A stretch of 39,952 bases of DNA from Candidatus Bathyarchaeota archaeon (GTDB lineage Archaea > Thermoproteota > Bathyarchaeia > TCS64). The translations under genes and the position numbers were made by a program. Of this stretch, positions 31,578 through 38,771 are shown piece by piece (the first letter of the stretch is position 1; each line of letters starts with the position of its first letter). Under the pieces are notes generated by a model. The model was not told the origin of the DNA and ran no database searches. It worked only from the letters and a program-made list of their open reading frames with translations. Location of the stretch: positions 1 to 39,952 of the forward strand of contig JAOZHP010000111.1 in NCBI GenBank assembly GCA_026014815.1, in the 5' to 3' direction.

Positions 31578-32642
31578 ATGAAGTTATTCACTGTCGGCCC
31601 GGTGGCGTGCTTCCCTGAGGTCCTTGAAGCCATGGGGATGCAGATGATGAGCCACAGGAGTAAGGATTACCTCAAGATCCATTTCGAGACAGTAGAGCAG
31701 CTGCAGGGGTTCATCGAGACAAAGAACCCTGTGTTTCTATTCAGTAGCACGGGCACAGGTTTCATGGAGGCATCTGTGCTCAACTGCGTCAAAGAGAAGA
31801 TGATTGTCTGTGTGAACGGTAGCTTCGGTAAACGCTTCGCCGAGGTGGCGAGAGCCAACGGCAGAGAAGTCAAGGTGATAGAGACCAAGCTCGGTGAGCC
31901 AGTTCAACCGGAGATAATAGAGAAGGCGTTAGAAGAGATGCCTGACGCAGAGGCCGTGGCAATCACACACAACGAGACCAGCGTAGGCCTAATCAACGAC
32001 CTACCCAAGCTCACAGAGGTCTGCAGTAAACATGATAAGATGGTGTTCGTGGACGCGGTGAGCAGCATGGGGGGCACAGAACTCAAGGCGGATGAGTGGG
32101 GCATCGACATCTGCTTCAGCAGCAGCCAGAAATGCTTCGGAGTACCCCCAGGAATAGGCATAGGCAGCGTAAGCCAGAGAGCCCTCGATGTCTCATCTAC
32201 TATGAAAAACAAGGGCTGGTACTTCGACCTCAAGGTCTGGGAGAAGAACCACACTGAGGGCAAGGGCACACCCATGACCACCATCATATCCCAGGTAGCT
32301 GGAATGAACGTCGCCCTCAAGATGATCGAGGAGAAGGGAGGGAAGCAGTGGTACTTCGATCTCTTCAAGCATCGGAACTTGAAGATAAGGAAGGGCATCG
32401 AGAAGCTGGGCCTCAGCACGTACCCGAGAAAAGGCTACGAGAGCCCCACCGTGAGCTGTATCAGCGCCCCCGAGGGCATGAGCGGCCCCGATGTCTACAA
32501 CGCTGTCAGGAAGAACGGTTTCGAGCTAGCTCAGGGCTATGGAGCCTTGAAGGAGACCACATTCAGGATCGGTAACATGGGTTGGATACCGGACGAGTAC
32601 ATCGACGAGATGCTTGAGACACTCGGAAAGGTAGTCTCCTAG
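31578..32642 (+). CDS. class V PLP aminotransferase (serine/alanine-glyoxylate type)
   Basis: Pyridoxal-phosphate enzyme. The opening V-G-P-V-A, S-S-T-G-T-G-F-M-E (phosphate loop), H-N-E-T-S, F-V-D-A-V-S-S-M and the PLP lysine in S-S-S-Q-K-C-F-G-V-P-P-G are all present. The C-terminus has R-I-G-N-M-G. The family comprises serine-pyruvate or alanine-glyoxylate aminotransferases, which detoxify glyoxylate and link serine and glycine. GGTGAT lies six bases before the ATG. Length 354, typical. Its substrate is not fixed by the sequence. Confidence 0.88.
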   Translation: MKLFTVGPVACFPEVLEAMGMQMMSHRSKDYLKIHFETVEQLQGFIETKNPVFLFSSTGTGFMEASVLNCVKEKMIVCVNGSFGKRFAEVARANGREVKVIETKLGEPVQPEIIEKALEEMPDAEAVAITHNETSVGLINDLPKLTEVCSKHDKMVFVDAVSSMGGTELKADEWGIDICFSSSQKCFGVPPGIGIGSVSQRALDVSSTMKNKGWYFDLKVWEKNHTEGKGTPMTTIISQVAGMNVALKMIEEKGGKQWYFDLFKHRNLKIRKGIEKLGLSTYPRKGYESPTVSCISAPEGMSGPDVYNAVRKNGFELAQGYGALKETTFRIGNMGWIPDEYIDEMLETLGKVVS

Positions 32643-32693
32643 CCCCGATTTTTTACTGAAACTTTTTCATGTCATCCCAGTTATTTAGTTATA

Positions 32694-33208
32694 ATGTCTC
32701 TGAATACTGAGGCCCATGGAATACTCAAAGAAACCGGGTTGCTGGAAATCCTCAGCACTTATGGTAGGGCTGAGGTAGTTGGAAGCGTTGCCCTCGACCT
32801 CATCGTGAAGCTGGACATTGATATTCATGTCCTCGTGGAAAACCCAGAACTCATTGAGACCGTGAACATGATCTACCCGAGACTTCTGGAGCACCCCAAC
32901 ATCGCTGAGATGCGTATATCGGATTACAGGCCAGATGGAGTGAAGATAGGAGTAGACAGATACCCAGCCACATCCGGTGACTGGTCCATAGATATCTGGG
33001 TAACGAATAAGATCGAATCCACTGCGTTTCAATACGTTTTAGAGACAACTACACGACTGGATGAGAAGAACAGAGCTCGATAATGAACATAAAACAACAT
33101 TACCATGAAAGAGGGGTACTGAGGGACGGGCTAAGTCTCGGAATCTATGAGGCAGTCCTAGATCAGGGCGTTACATCGGTTGAGGCCTTTGAGGCACTTT
33201 CAAGATAA
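32694..33208 (+). pseudogene. nucleotidyltransferase-fold protein, broken by a frameshift
   Basis: The first 129 codons (32694-33083) show V-V-G-S-V-A-L-D-L-I-V-K-L-D-I-D-I-H, the GS-x(n)-D-x-D pattern of a minimal nucleotidyltransferase. This frame stops at 33081. A second frame opens at the overlapping ATG (33083) and gives M-N-I-K-Q-H-Y-H-E-R-G then G-I-Y-E-A-V-L-D-Q-G-V, which is the usual C-terminal end of this protein family. Adding one base near 33080 restores one ~170-residue protein. I infer a real frameshift or an assembly error; programmed frameshifting is less likely. It is next to another decayed gene. Confidence 0.6.
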
Positions 33209-33281
33209 ATATGCGTTTTTTCCTCGGCTTCAGAGATGAATATCTCTAAATTCCCAGTTACCAACCTCATGGGTAAAGTGG

Positions 33282-33609
33282 GTGAGCAACTTGAAGGGCT
33301 TAATCCGACGCCTCAGAGATGAGTTCAGTTTCCTCACTGGAAACATCTTGCTACTTATTATCACCTACATGATTTTTGGGGCCATGTCAGGGCTCTTCAG
33401 GCAGACATGATTCCCCAAGAGAAGAGAGGGCGAATCATGGGGCTCATAGGCACATTAAGGAACTAGCGATTGTGCCAGCTGCATCTCTCTTCGGGATATT
33501 ATACCAGATGAAAGCTGTTTACCCCTACTATCTAGGTGTACTGGTCCAGATAGTATGCCTCGGCATTATCATTCTTTACCTCAAAGAGCCTGAACACAGA
33601 GAAGAATAG
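33282..33609 (+). pseudogene. MFS transporter remnant with deletion and frameshifts
   Basis: Three pieces of one membrane transporter are visible in three frames. The GTG at 33282 gives the first helix (N-I-L-L-L-I-I-T-Y-M-I-F-G-A-M-S-G-L) and ends in TGA. From about 33401 another frame reads A-D-M-I-P-Q-E-K-R-G-R-I-M-G-L-I-G-T-L, the cytoplasmic loop typical of MFS proteins. From 33460 a third frame reads E-L-A-I-V-P-A-A-S-L-F-G-I-L-Y and the last helix. The middle is deleted. The longer frame starting at 33376 covers only the last piece. Confidence 0.65.
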
Positions 33610-33613
33610 ATCT

Positions 33614-33886
33614 TTATTTTTTCACCCTAAAATCGGGAAACTCGTGATTAGCTTCTGTTTTCTCCACCTTGATCTCGCGGACATACGCTGAGGTTGGGCC
33701 CCTGTGGCACCACTGGATGAGGCGATCCACTTCGGGCTCACAGCCCTCTACCACCGCCTCTACGTCACCGTTGGGCAGGTTCCTGACCCAGCCCTTGAGT
33801 TTCAGGTGGTTTGCCATTCTGCGGGTGTTTGCCCTGTAGCCGACTCCCTGAACCCTGCCCTTGATGAGAAGACGCGCCCTGATCAT
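33614..33886 (-). CDS. acyP: acylphosphatase
   Basis: Hydrolyses carboxyl-phosphate anhydrides such as acyl phosphates. The 90-residue length, G-R-V-Q-G-V-G-Y-R with catalytic R18, and G-W-V-R-N-L-P-N-G with N36 all match. The GTP/ATP-grasp HypF maturation protein carries a similar domain at its N-terminus, but here it is a separate gene. Its start overlaps the hypD stop by four bases, so the two are co-translated. Confidence 0.9.
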   Translation of the reverse strand: MIRARLLIKGRVQGVGYRANTRRMANHLKLKGWVRNLPNGDVEAVVEGCEPEVDRLIQWCHRGPTSAYVREIKVEKTEANHEFPDFRVKK

Positions 33887-34971
33887 AATATTTCCTCGAC
33901 TCCGTACCGGGCTGAGATGAAGCAGCTTCCCTCATGGCTCACCATGCATGGACCCACGGGGCTTTCAGGACTGCACTCCTTGTTGAAGAGGGGACACTCC
34001 CATGGATAACAGATAGCTCGGAGCACATCGCCGCACCTGCATCCGTGAGGCATCTCGTAGCTAGTCTCCGTCTCGATATCGAACTTCTTCGCAGCGTCAT
34101 GTGCCTCGTACTCGTCCCTGATCTTCAGGCCTGACTTGGGGATGACTCCGATTCCTCTCCACGGAGCATCCTCGGGCTCAAAAACTTTATCTAGCAACGC
34201 TAGGGCTCTGGGCGCTCCCTCGGGCTTCACCGCCCGCTTGTACCCGTTCTCTACTTCTCCCCGTCCTTCCTTGATCTGTCGTAGTATCATGGCGACGCTA
34301 AACAGCACATCGAGGGGCTCGAACCCTGCGATGACCTGAGGCACCTTGTATTTACTAGATATCTCACTGTAACCGACCTCGCCGATGATGGTGCTAACGT
34401 GACCCGGATCGATAAACCCGTGGACTTCAGTTACTCCCATGTCTAGGAGAGCCATCATGGCTGGTGGAATAGTCAGGTGGGCGCTGTAGACGCTAAAGTT
34501 CTCAGGTGGACCCGCAGCCAGCTCGCTGGCCGTGGTAGGCGCCGTGGTCTCGAATCCTACACCGAAGTGAACCACCTCTTTATCGGTTTTCTGCGCCATC
34601 TTGACGGCGTCGTGGATGCTGTAGACGATCCTGATGTCGTGTCCTTTGGCCTTGGCGTCGCTGAGGCTCCCGAGACCAGCCGGTACCATCATCATATCCC
34701 CGTAGCTTGTGACTATGGCTCCTTCCTCGGCTAGCCTTATGGCGTAGTCGATCTTGGTGGGGGGTACTGTGCATACTGGGCAGCCGGGCCCCATGAGTAC
34801 CTCAACGTTCCGTGGCAGCATGCTACGAATGCCGTACTTGGTGATGGTGTCCTCGTGGGTGCCGCAGACGTGGACTATCCTGATCTTTCTGTCTCCTGCG
34901 AGTTCTTTGATGTACTTCACTACTTTTCGCGCTGTCTCATCGTCCCTGAACGCGTCCACGAAGCTGAACAT
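33883..34971 (-). CDS. hypD: hydrogenase maturation factor HypD
   Basis: Scaffold for assembling the Fe(CN)2CO group of [NiFe]-hydrogenase with HypC. H-V-C-G-T-H-E, G-P-G-C-P-V-C-T-V-P, H-F-G-V-G-F-E-T-T-A and the C-terminal cysteine-rich G-C-R-C-G-D-V-L-R-A-I-C with F-N-K-E-C-S all fit. The open frame extends to 35136, but the ATG at 34971 (362 residues) begins in the family's usual place and is 25 bases from a TTTTATGC element; the longer start would overlap the cyclophilin gene by 56 bases. No hypA, B, C, E, F or hydrogenase genes are in this window, so they must lie elsewhere if the pathway is complete. Confidence 0.93.
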   Translation of the reverse strand: MFSFVDAFRDDETARKVVKYIKELAGDRKIRIVHVCGTHEDTITKYGIRSMLPRNVEVLMGPGCPVCTVPPTKIDYAIRLAEEGAIVTSYGDMMMVPAGLGSLSDAKAKGHDIRIVYSIHDAVKMAQKTDKEVVHFGVGFETTAPTTASELAAGPPENFSVYSAHLTIPPAMMALLDMGVTEVHGFIDPGHVSTIIGEVGYSEISSKYKVPQVIAGFEPLDVLFSVAMILRQIKEGRGEVENGYKRAVKPEGAPRALALLDKVFEPEDAPWRGIGVIPKSGLKIRDEYEAHDAAKKFDIETETSYEMPHGCRCGDVLRAICYPWECPLFNKECSPESPVGPCMVSHEGSCFISARYGVEEIL

Positions 34972-34990
34972 CAAGAACCACTTACTGACA

Positions 34991-35000
34991 TAGCATAAAA
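34991..35000 (-). promoter_or_regulatory. TATA box for hypD-acylphosphatase
   Basis: TTTTATGCTA on the minus strand is centred about 25 bases upstream of the hypD ATG at 34971, indicating a leaderless transcript and supporting the short start. Confidence 0.45.
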
Positions 35001-35080
35001 AGAAAACCGTAGAGAACACGGGGACTGAATGTGCTGCGTGAATTCTTATAGGATCATAAGGGTATCCATCTCTGATTGAG

Positions 35081-35608
35081 TTGGCTTCCAGTAAGAACCC
35101 AGAGGTTTTGATTAAAACAAGCCTCGGAGACATCAAGGTTCAGATCTACCCTGAGAAAGCGCCCGTTACTTCAGGCAACTTTCTCCGATACGTGGATGAC
35201 GGACTCTACGATGGTACCTCTTTCTTCAGGACCGTCACCATGATGAATCAGCCCAACGACGAAGTGAAGATCGAGGTGATCCAAGGCGGGCAGGTCCCCA
35301 AGGAGAAAGAATACGAGCCTATAATCCTAGAGCGGACAACACTGACGGGTCTGAAGCACCTTGACGGCGTAATCAGCATGGGCAGGTTCAAGCCTGACAG
35401 CGCCAAATCCAGTTTCTTCTTCTGCATCGGCGACCAGCCTGAGCTAGACTTTGGTGGAAAAAGGAATCCTGATGGTCAGGGCTTCGCTGCGTTTGGACAG
35501 GTAGTTGAGGGAATGGATGTTGTCAGGGCGATACAGGTGCAGCCTCATGAGGAACAACGACTTACACCACCGATAGTGATACACTCGATTACAATGATTA
35601 ACGAGTAG
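35081..35608 (+). CDS. peptidyl-prolyl cis-trans isomerase (cyclophilin)
   Basis: Cytoplasmic protein-folding enzyme. The family pattern I-K-T-S-L-G-D-I-K-V-Q-I-Y-P-E-K-A-P at the start is followed by N-F-L-R-Y-V, F-F-R-T-V, V-I-Q-G-G-Q, S-M-G-R and S-S-F-F-F-C-I-G, with L-D-F and A-F-G-Q-V toward the end. R-x-x-x-x-F catalytic residues are in the F-F-R-T-V region. The TTG start gives a short charged lead; 175 residues total, normal. Divergent from hypD. A second small gene converges one base after its stop. Confidence 0.88.
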   Translation: MASSKNPEVLIKTSLGDIKVQIYPEKAPVTSGNFLRYVDDGLYDGTSFFRTVTMMNQPNDEVKIEVIQGGQVPKEKEYEPIILERTTLTGLKHLDGVISMGRFKPDSAKSSFFFCIGDQPELDFGGKRNPDGQGFAAFGQVVEGMDVVRAIQVQPHEEQRLTPPIVIHSITMINE

Positions 35609-35926
35609 CTACATCGGTACTGGTTTTGGCTCTAGCTTGTGGGCTCCGTTGCTGTACTCTGAGACCCAAATATGGTCCCCTATGTTGAGGCTATCGTAGG
35701 CTCTGTTATCTACGTTGATCTTGTAGCCCTCCCTAGTTACGAGGGTATAGATGACGATGGGAACGAAGACGCCCGTATAGATGATGGAGTTCTGCTTCGA
35801 TTTGTCAGCTACCCTTGTCTCGTAGATGAATACCTTCTCGGCGAAGAGGGTAGTTTGCTTCAAAATCAATCCAAGAACCAGAAATAATATGATAAAGAGT
35901 ATGCTGACGCCTAAGATGGGTGACAT
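35609..35926 (-). CDS. small membrane-anchored protein, 105 aa
   Basis: Unrecognised. An N-terminal transmembrane segment (about residues 6-25) is followed by a ~75-residue beta-rich extracytoplasmic or cytoplasmic domain with Y-E-T-R-V-A-D-K-S and I-G-D-H-I-W-V-S-E-Y. That pattern of a short beta-domain after one helix resembles small OB- or NfeD-like membrane proteins but is not specific. It is convergent with, and abuts, the cyclophilin gene. The long gap upstream (35927-36077) is AT-rich and shows no gene. Confidence 0.55.
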   Translation of the reverse strand: MSPILGVSILFIILFLVLGLILKQTTLFAEKVFIYETRVADKSKQNSIIYTGVFVPIVIYTLVTREGYKINVDNRAYDSLNIGDHIWVSEYSNGAHKLEPKPVPM

Positions 35927-36077
35927 TTAACTTGTCTTTTCTCCTACGTAACGCAGCATAGAGTAGCTTCATAAGCCTTTTTTGTGGATTTCACACCAAG
36001 AAAGTGAAAATAATTGAATTTTATTTGGTTAGGATGAACAAGTGTAAAAACCTGAGGAACCCTTGCCAATCCGCAGC

Positions 36078-36884
36078 CTAACGAGACCGAGCCACGAGGA
36101 TAATTCTTTTCATACCCTCTGAGAATGCAGCTCCCTTAAAGCCACCATAGAGCCTGATGGGCGTCCAGCCCGAGAGCTTAGTGATCTCCTTCAGCTCATC
36201 CGCGTTATAAACCAGATTGTCAAACTCTATCAGACCCTTGTAACGTAAGTCATCGCCCTCAGGGACATAAATTCTCCAAGAAGACTTCATCCTTGAGGAC
36301 TCGTGGTCTATGGTTGTCTCCTCTAGCTGGACTAGCTCACGGGGGACCTCGTGGTATCTCTGAGGTTCGAGGTGTCTGAACAGATAGTCTTTGTTCATCA
36401 TGTCGATGACCATGACGCCTCCATCCTTAGTGACTTCACGTGCCTGATTAAGGACTAGGACATCTGTCTCACGTTCATAGTACCCGAGGGATGTGAACAT
36501 ACTGATAACGGCGTCGAACCCGGTCCGCCCACATAATGCTTTTTTCAATTCACGCATGTCGCCTACGATGAACTCGCATCTATCAGCGACGCCCCGTTCC
36601 TCGGCGAGGGTTTTCGCGTACTCTATGTATGGCTCGGAGATGTCAATCCCAGTGACTTTGTACCTTAGCTCGGTGAGGGAGATTGAGTGTCTTCCTATCC
36701 CGCACGCCAAGTCCAGCACCTTGCCGTCTCGTGGGACCTCGTTTTCATTGAATATGTTCTGGAGGAACAGCGCCTCTTCTTTGGCCTTCTCTAGTCTATA
36801 TGTGAGTGCATGGAGGAATAACCCGTGTTTCTCGATGAATGTCTTCTCAACCCAGTGCCTTGACAACTTCTCGTAACGATCCAC
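36078..36884 (-). CDS. class I SAM-dependent methyltransferase, 268 aa
   Basis: Motif I V-L-D-L-A-C-G-I-G-R-H-S, the acidic motif V-T-G-I-D-I-S (Asp binding the ribose), G-D-M-R-E-L and D-A-V-I-S-M-F-T-S-L-G-Y are in order, so this is a Rossmann-fold methyltransferase. The substrate is not evident. GTG at 36884 is the first possible start; a TATA-like ATATAAA is only ~14 bases before it, so a TTG at 36866 might be the true, leaderless start. It faces away from a second methyltransferase. Confidence 0.82.
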   Translation of the reverse strand: MDRYEKLSRHWVEKTFIEKHGLFLHALTYRLEKAKEEALFLQNIFNENEVPRDGKVLDLACGIGRHSISLTELRYKVTGIDISEPYIEYAKTLAEERGVADRCEFIVGDMRELKKALCGRTGFDAVISMFTSLGYYERETDVLVLNQAREVTKDGGVMVIDMMNKDYLFRHLEPQRYHEVPRELVQLEETTIDHESSRMKSSWRIYVPEGDDLRYKGLIEFDNLVYNADELKEITKLSGWTPIRLYGGFKGAAFSEGMKRIILVARSR

Positions 36885-36979
36885 GGGTTCATAGTTTATA
36901 TGGGGATAGTCAACAATGGTCTCACTCAGCGGAGTTTTTTAACTTAGTCAGCAGAAAGAACACTAAGAGCTGGTCAAAC

Positions 36980-37825
36980 ATGCCGGAGAACAATGAGAAA
37001 GAAATGATCAAACAGACCTACAAGGAGTACGCCGGCACATACGATGAAAGCGTAAGCGAGAGGCTTGGCAGTGCCCGTTGGGGCATCGAGACCCTCGTAA
37101 GGCTGCTACTCCGAGAAATGAAGCCGCCGAAGAACCCAGTGGCGCTAGATGTCGCCAGCGGGACAGGGCTCTCAACCTTCGAGCTTGCTGAACAGACTGG
37201 CCCCGGAGAGTATCATGGGGTTGACCTCAGCCCGGAGATGGTCGATAAGGCTCAGATGAACGCCGAGTCCCTAGGCGTGAAAGGCATAGAGTTCAGAGTA
37301 GGAGACGCCGAGTCTCTCCCTTACGGTGATGATATGTTTGACCTTGCAATATGTAATATGTCCTTTCAGTTCATCACCGACAAGCCTGCTGCGCTAGGGG
37401 AAATGTACCGTGTGCTGAAACCGGGTGGAAGAGTGGGGCTACTCTACGGGGCGGGACACCACATAGCTGAACTCCTCGACATCTGCGAGACGGTGGCCCA
37501 AGATTACCCTGACTTGACTGGTTTAATGGATTCCATAAATTACATCAGAGAGATTCACATCGACATCGAGGAAACTCAGAGGCTCCTCTTTGAAGTTGGT
37601 TTCAGAAGACCTCTGGTCTACGGGTACCACCGAGTGATGCACGTGAACCCCCAGCGTTTCTGGGCACGAAATCCGTACCCGGCGCATATACGGGCAGCGA
37701 TCCCACTTGATCGACGTGATGAAGTTGAGACAGAGATAATTAAAAGACTAAGTGACGCCTCGTCCAGCCGAGGGTATAAGCTGACATGGTACACCATTCA
37801 GGCGTATGGCTCGAAGCCAGAGTGA
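36980..37825 (+). CDS. class I SAM-dependent methyltransferase (UbiE/COQ5-like), 281 aa
   Basis: Motif I A-L-D-V-A-S-G-T-G-L-S, then H-G-V-D-L-S, G-D-A-E-S-L-P-Y-G-D-D and F-D-L-A-I-C-N-M-S-F-Q-F, with the V-L-K-P-G-G-R motif later. This is the usual order for ubiquinone/menaquinone or small-molecule methyltransferases. The frame is open to 36839 but that lead overlaps the divergent gene; ATG 36980 follows an AGTTTTTTAACTT promoter-like stretch about 40 bases upstream. The C-terminal ~110 residues are specific to this protein, with Y-G-Y-H-R-V-M-H. Substrate unknown. Confidence 0.82.
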   Translation: MPENNEKEMIKQTYKEYAGTYDESVSERLGSARWGIETLVRLLLREMKPPKNPVALDVASGTGLSTFELAEQTGPGEYHGVDLSPEMVDKAQMNAESLGVKGIEFRVGDAESLPYGDDMFDLAICNMSFQFITDKPAALGEMYRVLKPGGRVGLLYGAGHHIAELLDICETVAQDYPDLTGLMDSINYIREIHIDIEETQRLLFEVGFRRPLVYGYHRVMHVNPQRFWARNPYPAHIRAAIPLDRRDEVETEIIKRLSDASSSRGYKLTWYTIQAYGSKPE

Positions 37826-37856
37826 TGATAACGGAAGCGCAAGCAGTTAAGCTCTC

Positions 37857-38771
37857 TTATTTCACTGTCACGTTGGACAACCCGTACTTCAGCAGTATCC
37901 GTCTTTTTGCCTCGGCTTCCTCTTTCGTGGGCGGCTCCATTCCCCTTAACCTGTACTCTAACCCTGTTTGCCCGTATTTTGACTCGGCGAGGCGATGGTA
38001 CCGTAGGATGTCTACTCGCTCCACGTTCTTGATTGTTGAAAGGTAGTTCCCCAATGCATGGATGTTCTCGTCGTCATCGTTCTGATCAGGGATCAACGGG
38101 ATACGTATCCAGATAGGATGCCCAGTTTCAGTGATCCGTCTCAGATTATCCAGAATTAGCTCGTTGGGCACCCCAGTGAGGGCTTTATGGCGTTTACTGT
38201 CCATGTGTTTAAGGTCATAAAGAATCAAATCGGTGTAGGGTAGAATTCTCTCTATCTGTTCCCATGGGGCATGCCCTGATGTGTCAATTATTGTGTGCAG
38301 CCCATGGTTTTTCGCTGATCTTAACAGCTCCAAACTGAACTCGGGTTGAGCTAAAGGCTCGCCGCCTGATAGCGTCACTCCGCCACGGGAGTTCTCGTAG
38401 AAGGCACGGTCCTTGAGCACCTCCTCCATCACTTCTTCGACAGTTACTACTCTTCCAGCCATCTCGATGGCACCCGCGTAACATCCTTCAACGCAGGCAC
38501 CGCAGGCAGTGCACCTCTCGCGGTGGATAACGTGCACGTCGTTCACTAGCTCATGGGCTTTCTCTGGGCAAGCCTCGAAGCAGTGACCACATGCGATGCA
38601 TCGTCTCGGCGTGAAGAGTATTTGGGGGTGGGGAGACATGGACTCGGGGTTGTGACACCAGAGACAGCGTAGAGGGCACCCTTTGAGAAAAACAGTGGTA
38701 CGTATCCCTGGTCCATCATGGACCGCGAAGTGTTTGATATCGAATATCATGCCTGAAACCATCCTAGTCAC
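37857..38771 (-). CDS. glycyl-radical enzyme activase (PflA-like) with two extra [4Fe-4S] clusters
   Basis: Radical-SAM enzyme that puts the glycyl radical on its partner. C32-P-L-R-C36-L-W-C39 is the SAM cluster motif, and T-L-S-G-G-E-P-L-A is the SAM-binding motif. Between residues ~53 and ~105 are two ferredoxin-type motifs, C-I-A-C-G-H-C-F-E-A-C-P and C-T-A-C-G-A-C-V-E-G-C, which mark the glycerol dehydratase/benzylsuccinate synthase-type activases rather than classical PFL activase. Length 304 matches. Its start overlaps the end of the glycyl-radical enzyme by eight bases, so that enzyme is its target. Confidence 0.9.
   Translation of the reverse strand: MTRMVSGMIFDIKHFAVHDGPGIRTTVFLKGCPLRCLWCHNPESMSPHPQILFTPRRCIACGHCFEACPEKAHELVNDVHVIHRERCTACGACVEGCYAGAIEMAGRVVTVEEVMEEVLKDRAFYENSRGGVTLSGGEPLAQPEFSLELLRSAKNHGLHTIIDTSGHAPWEQIERILPYTDLILYDLKHMDSKRHKALTGVPNELILDNLRRITETGHPIWIRIPLIPDQNDDDENIHALGNYLSTIKNVERVDILRYHRLAESKYGQTGLEYRLRGMEPPTKEEAEAKRRILLKYGLSNVTVK

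Noticed and set aside
33883-35136. A 417-residue HypD starting at 35136
   Set aside because: The extra 55 residues are not HypD-like, would overlap the cyclophilin start, and the ATG at 34971 has a TATA box at leaderless distance.
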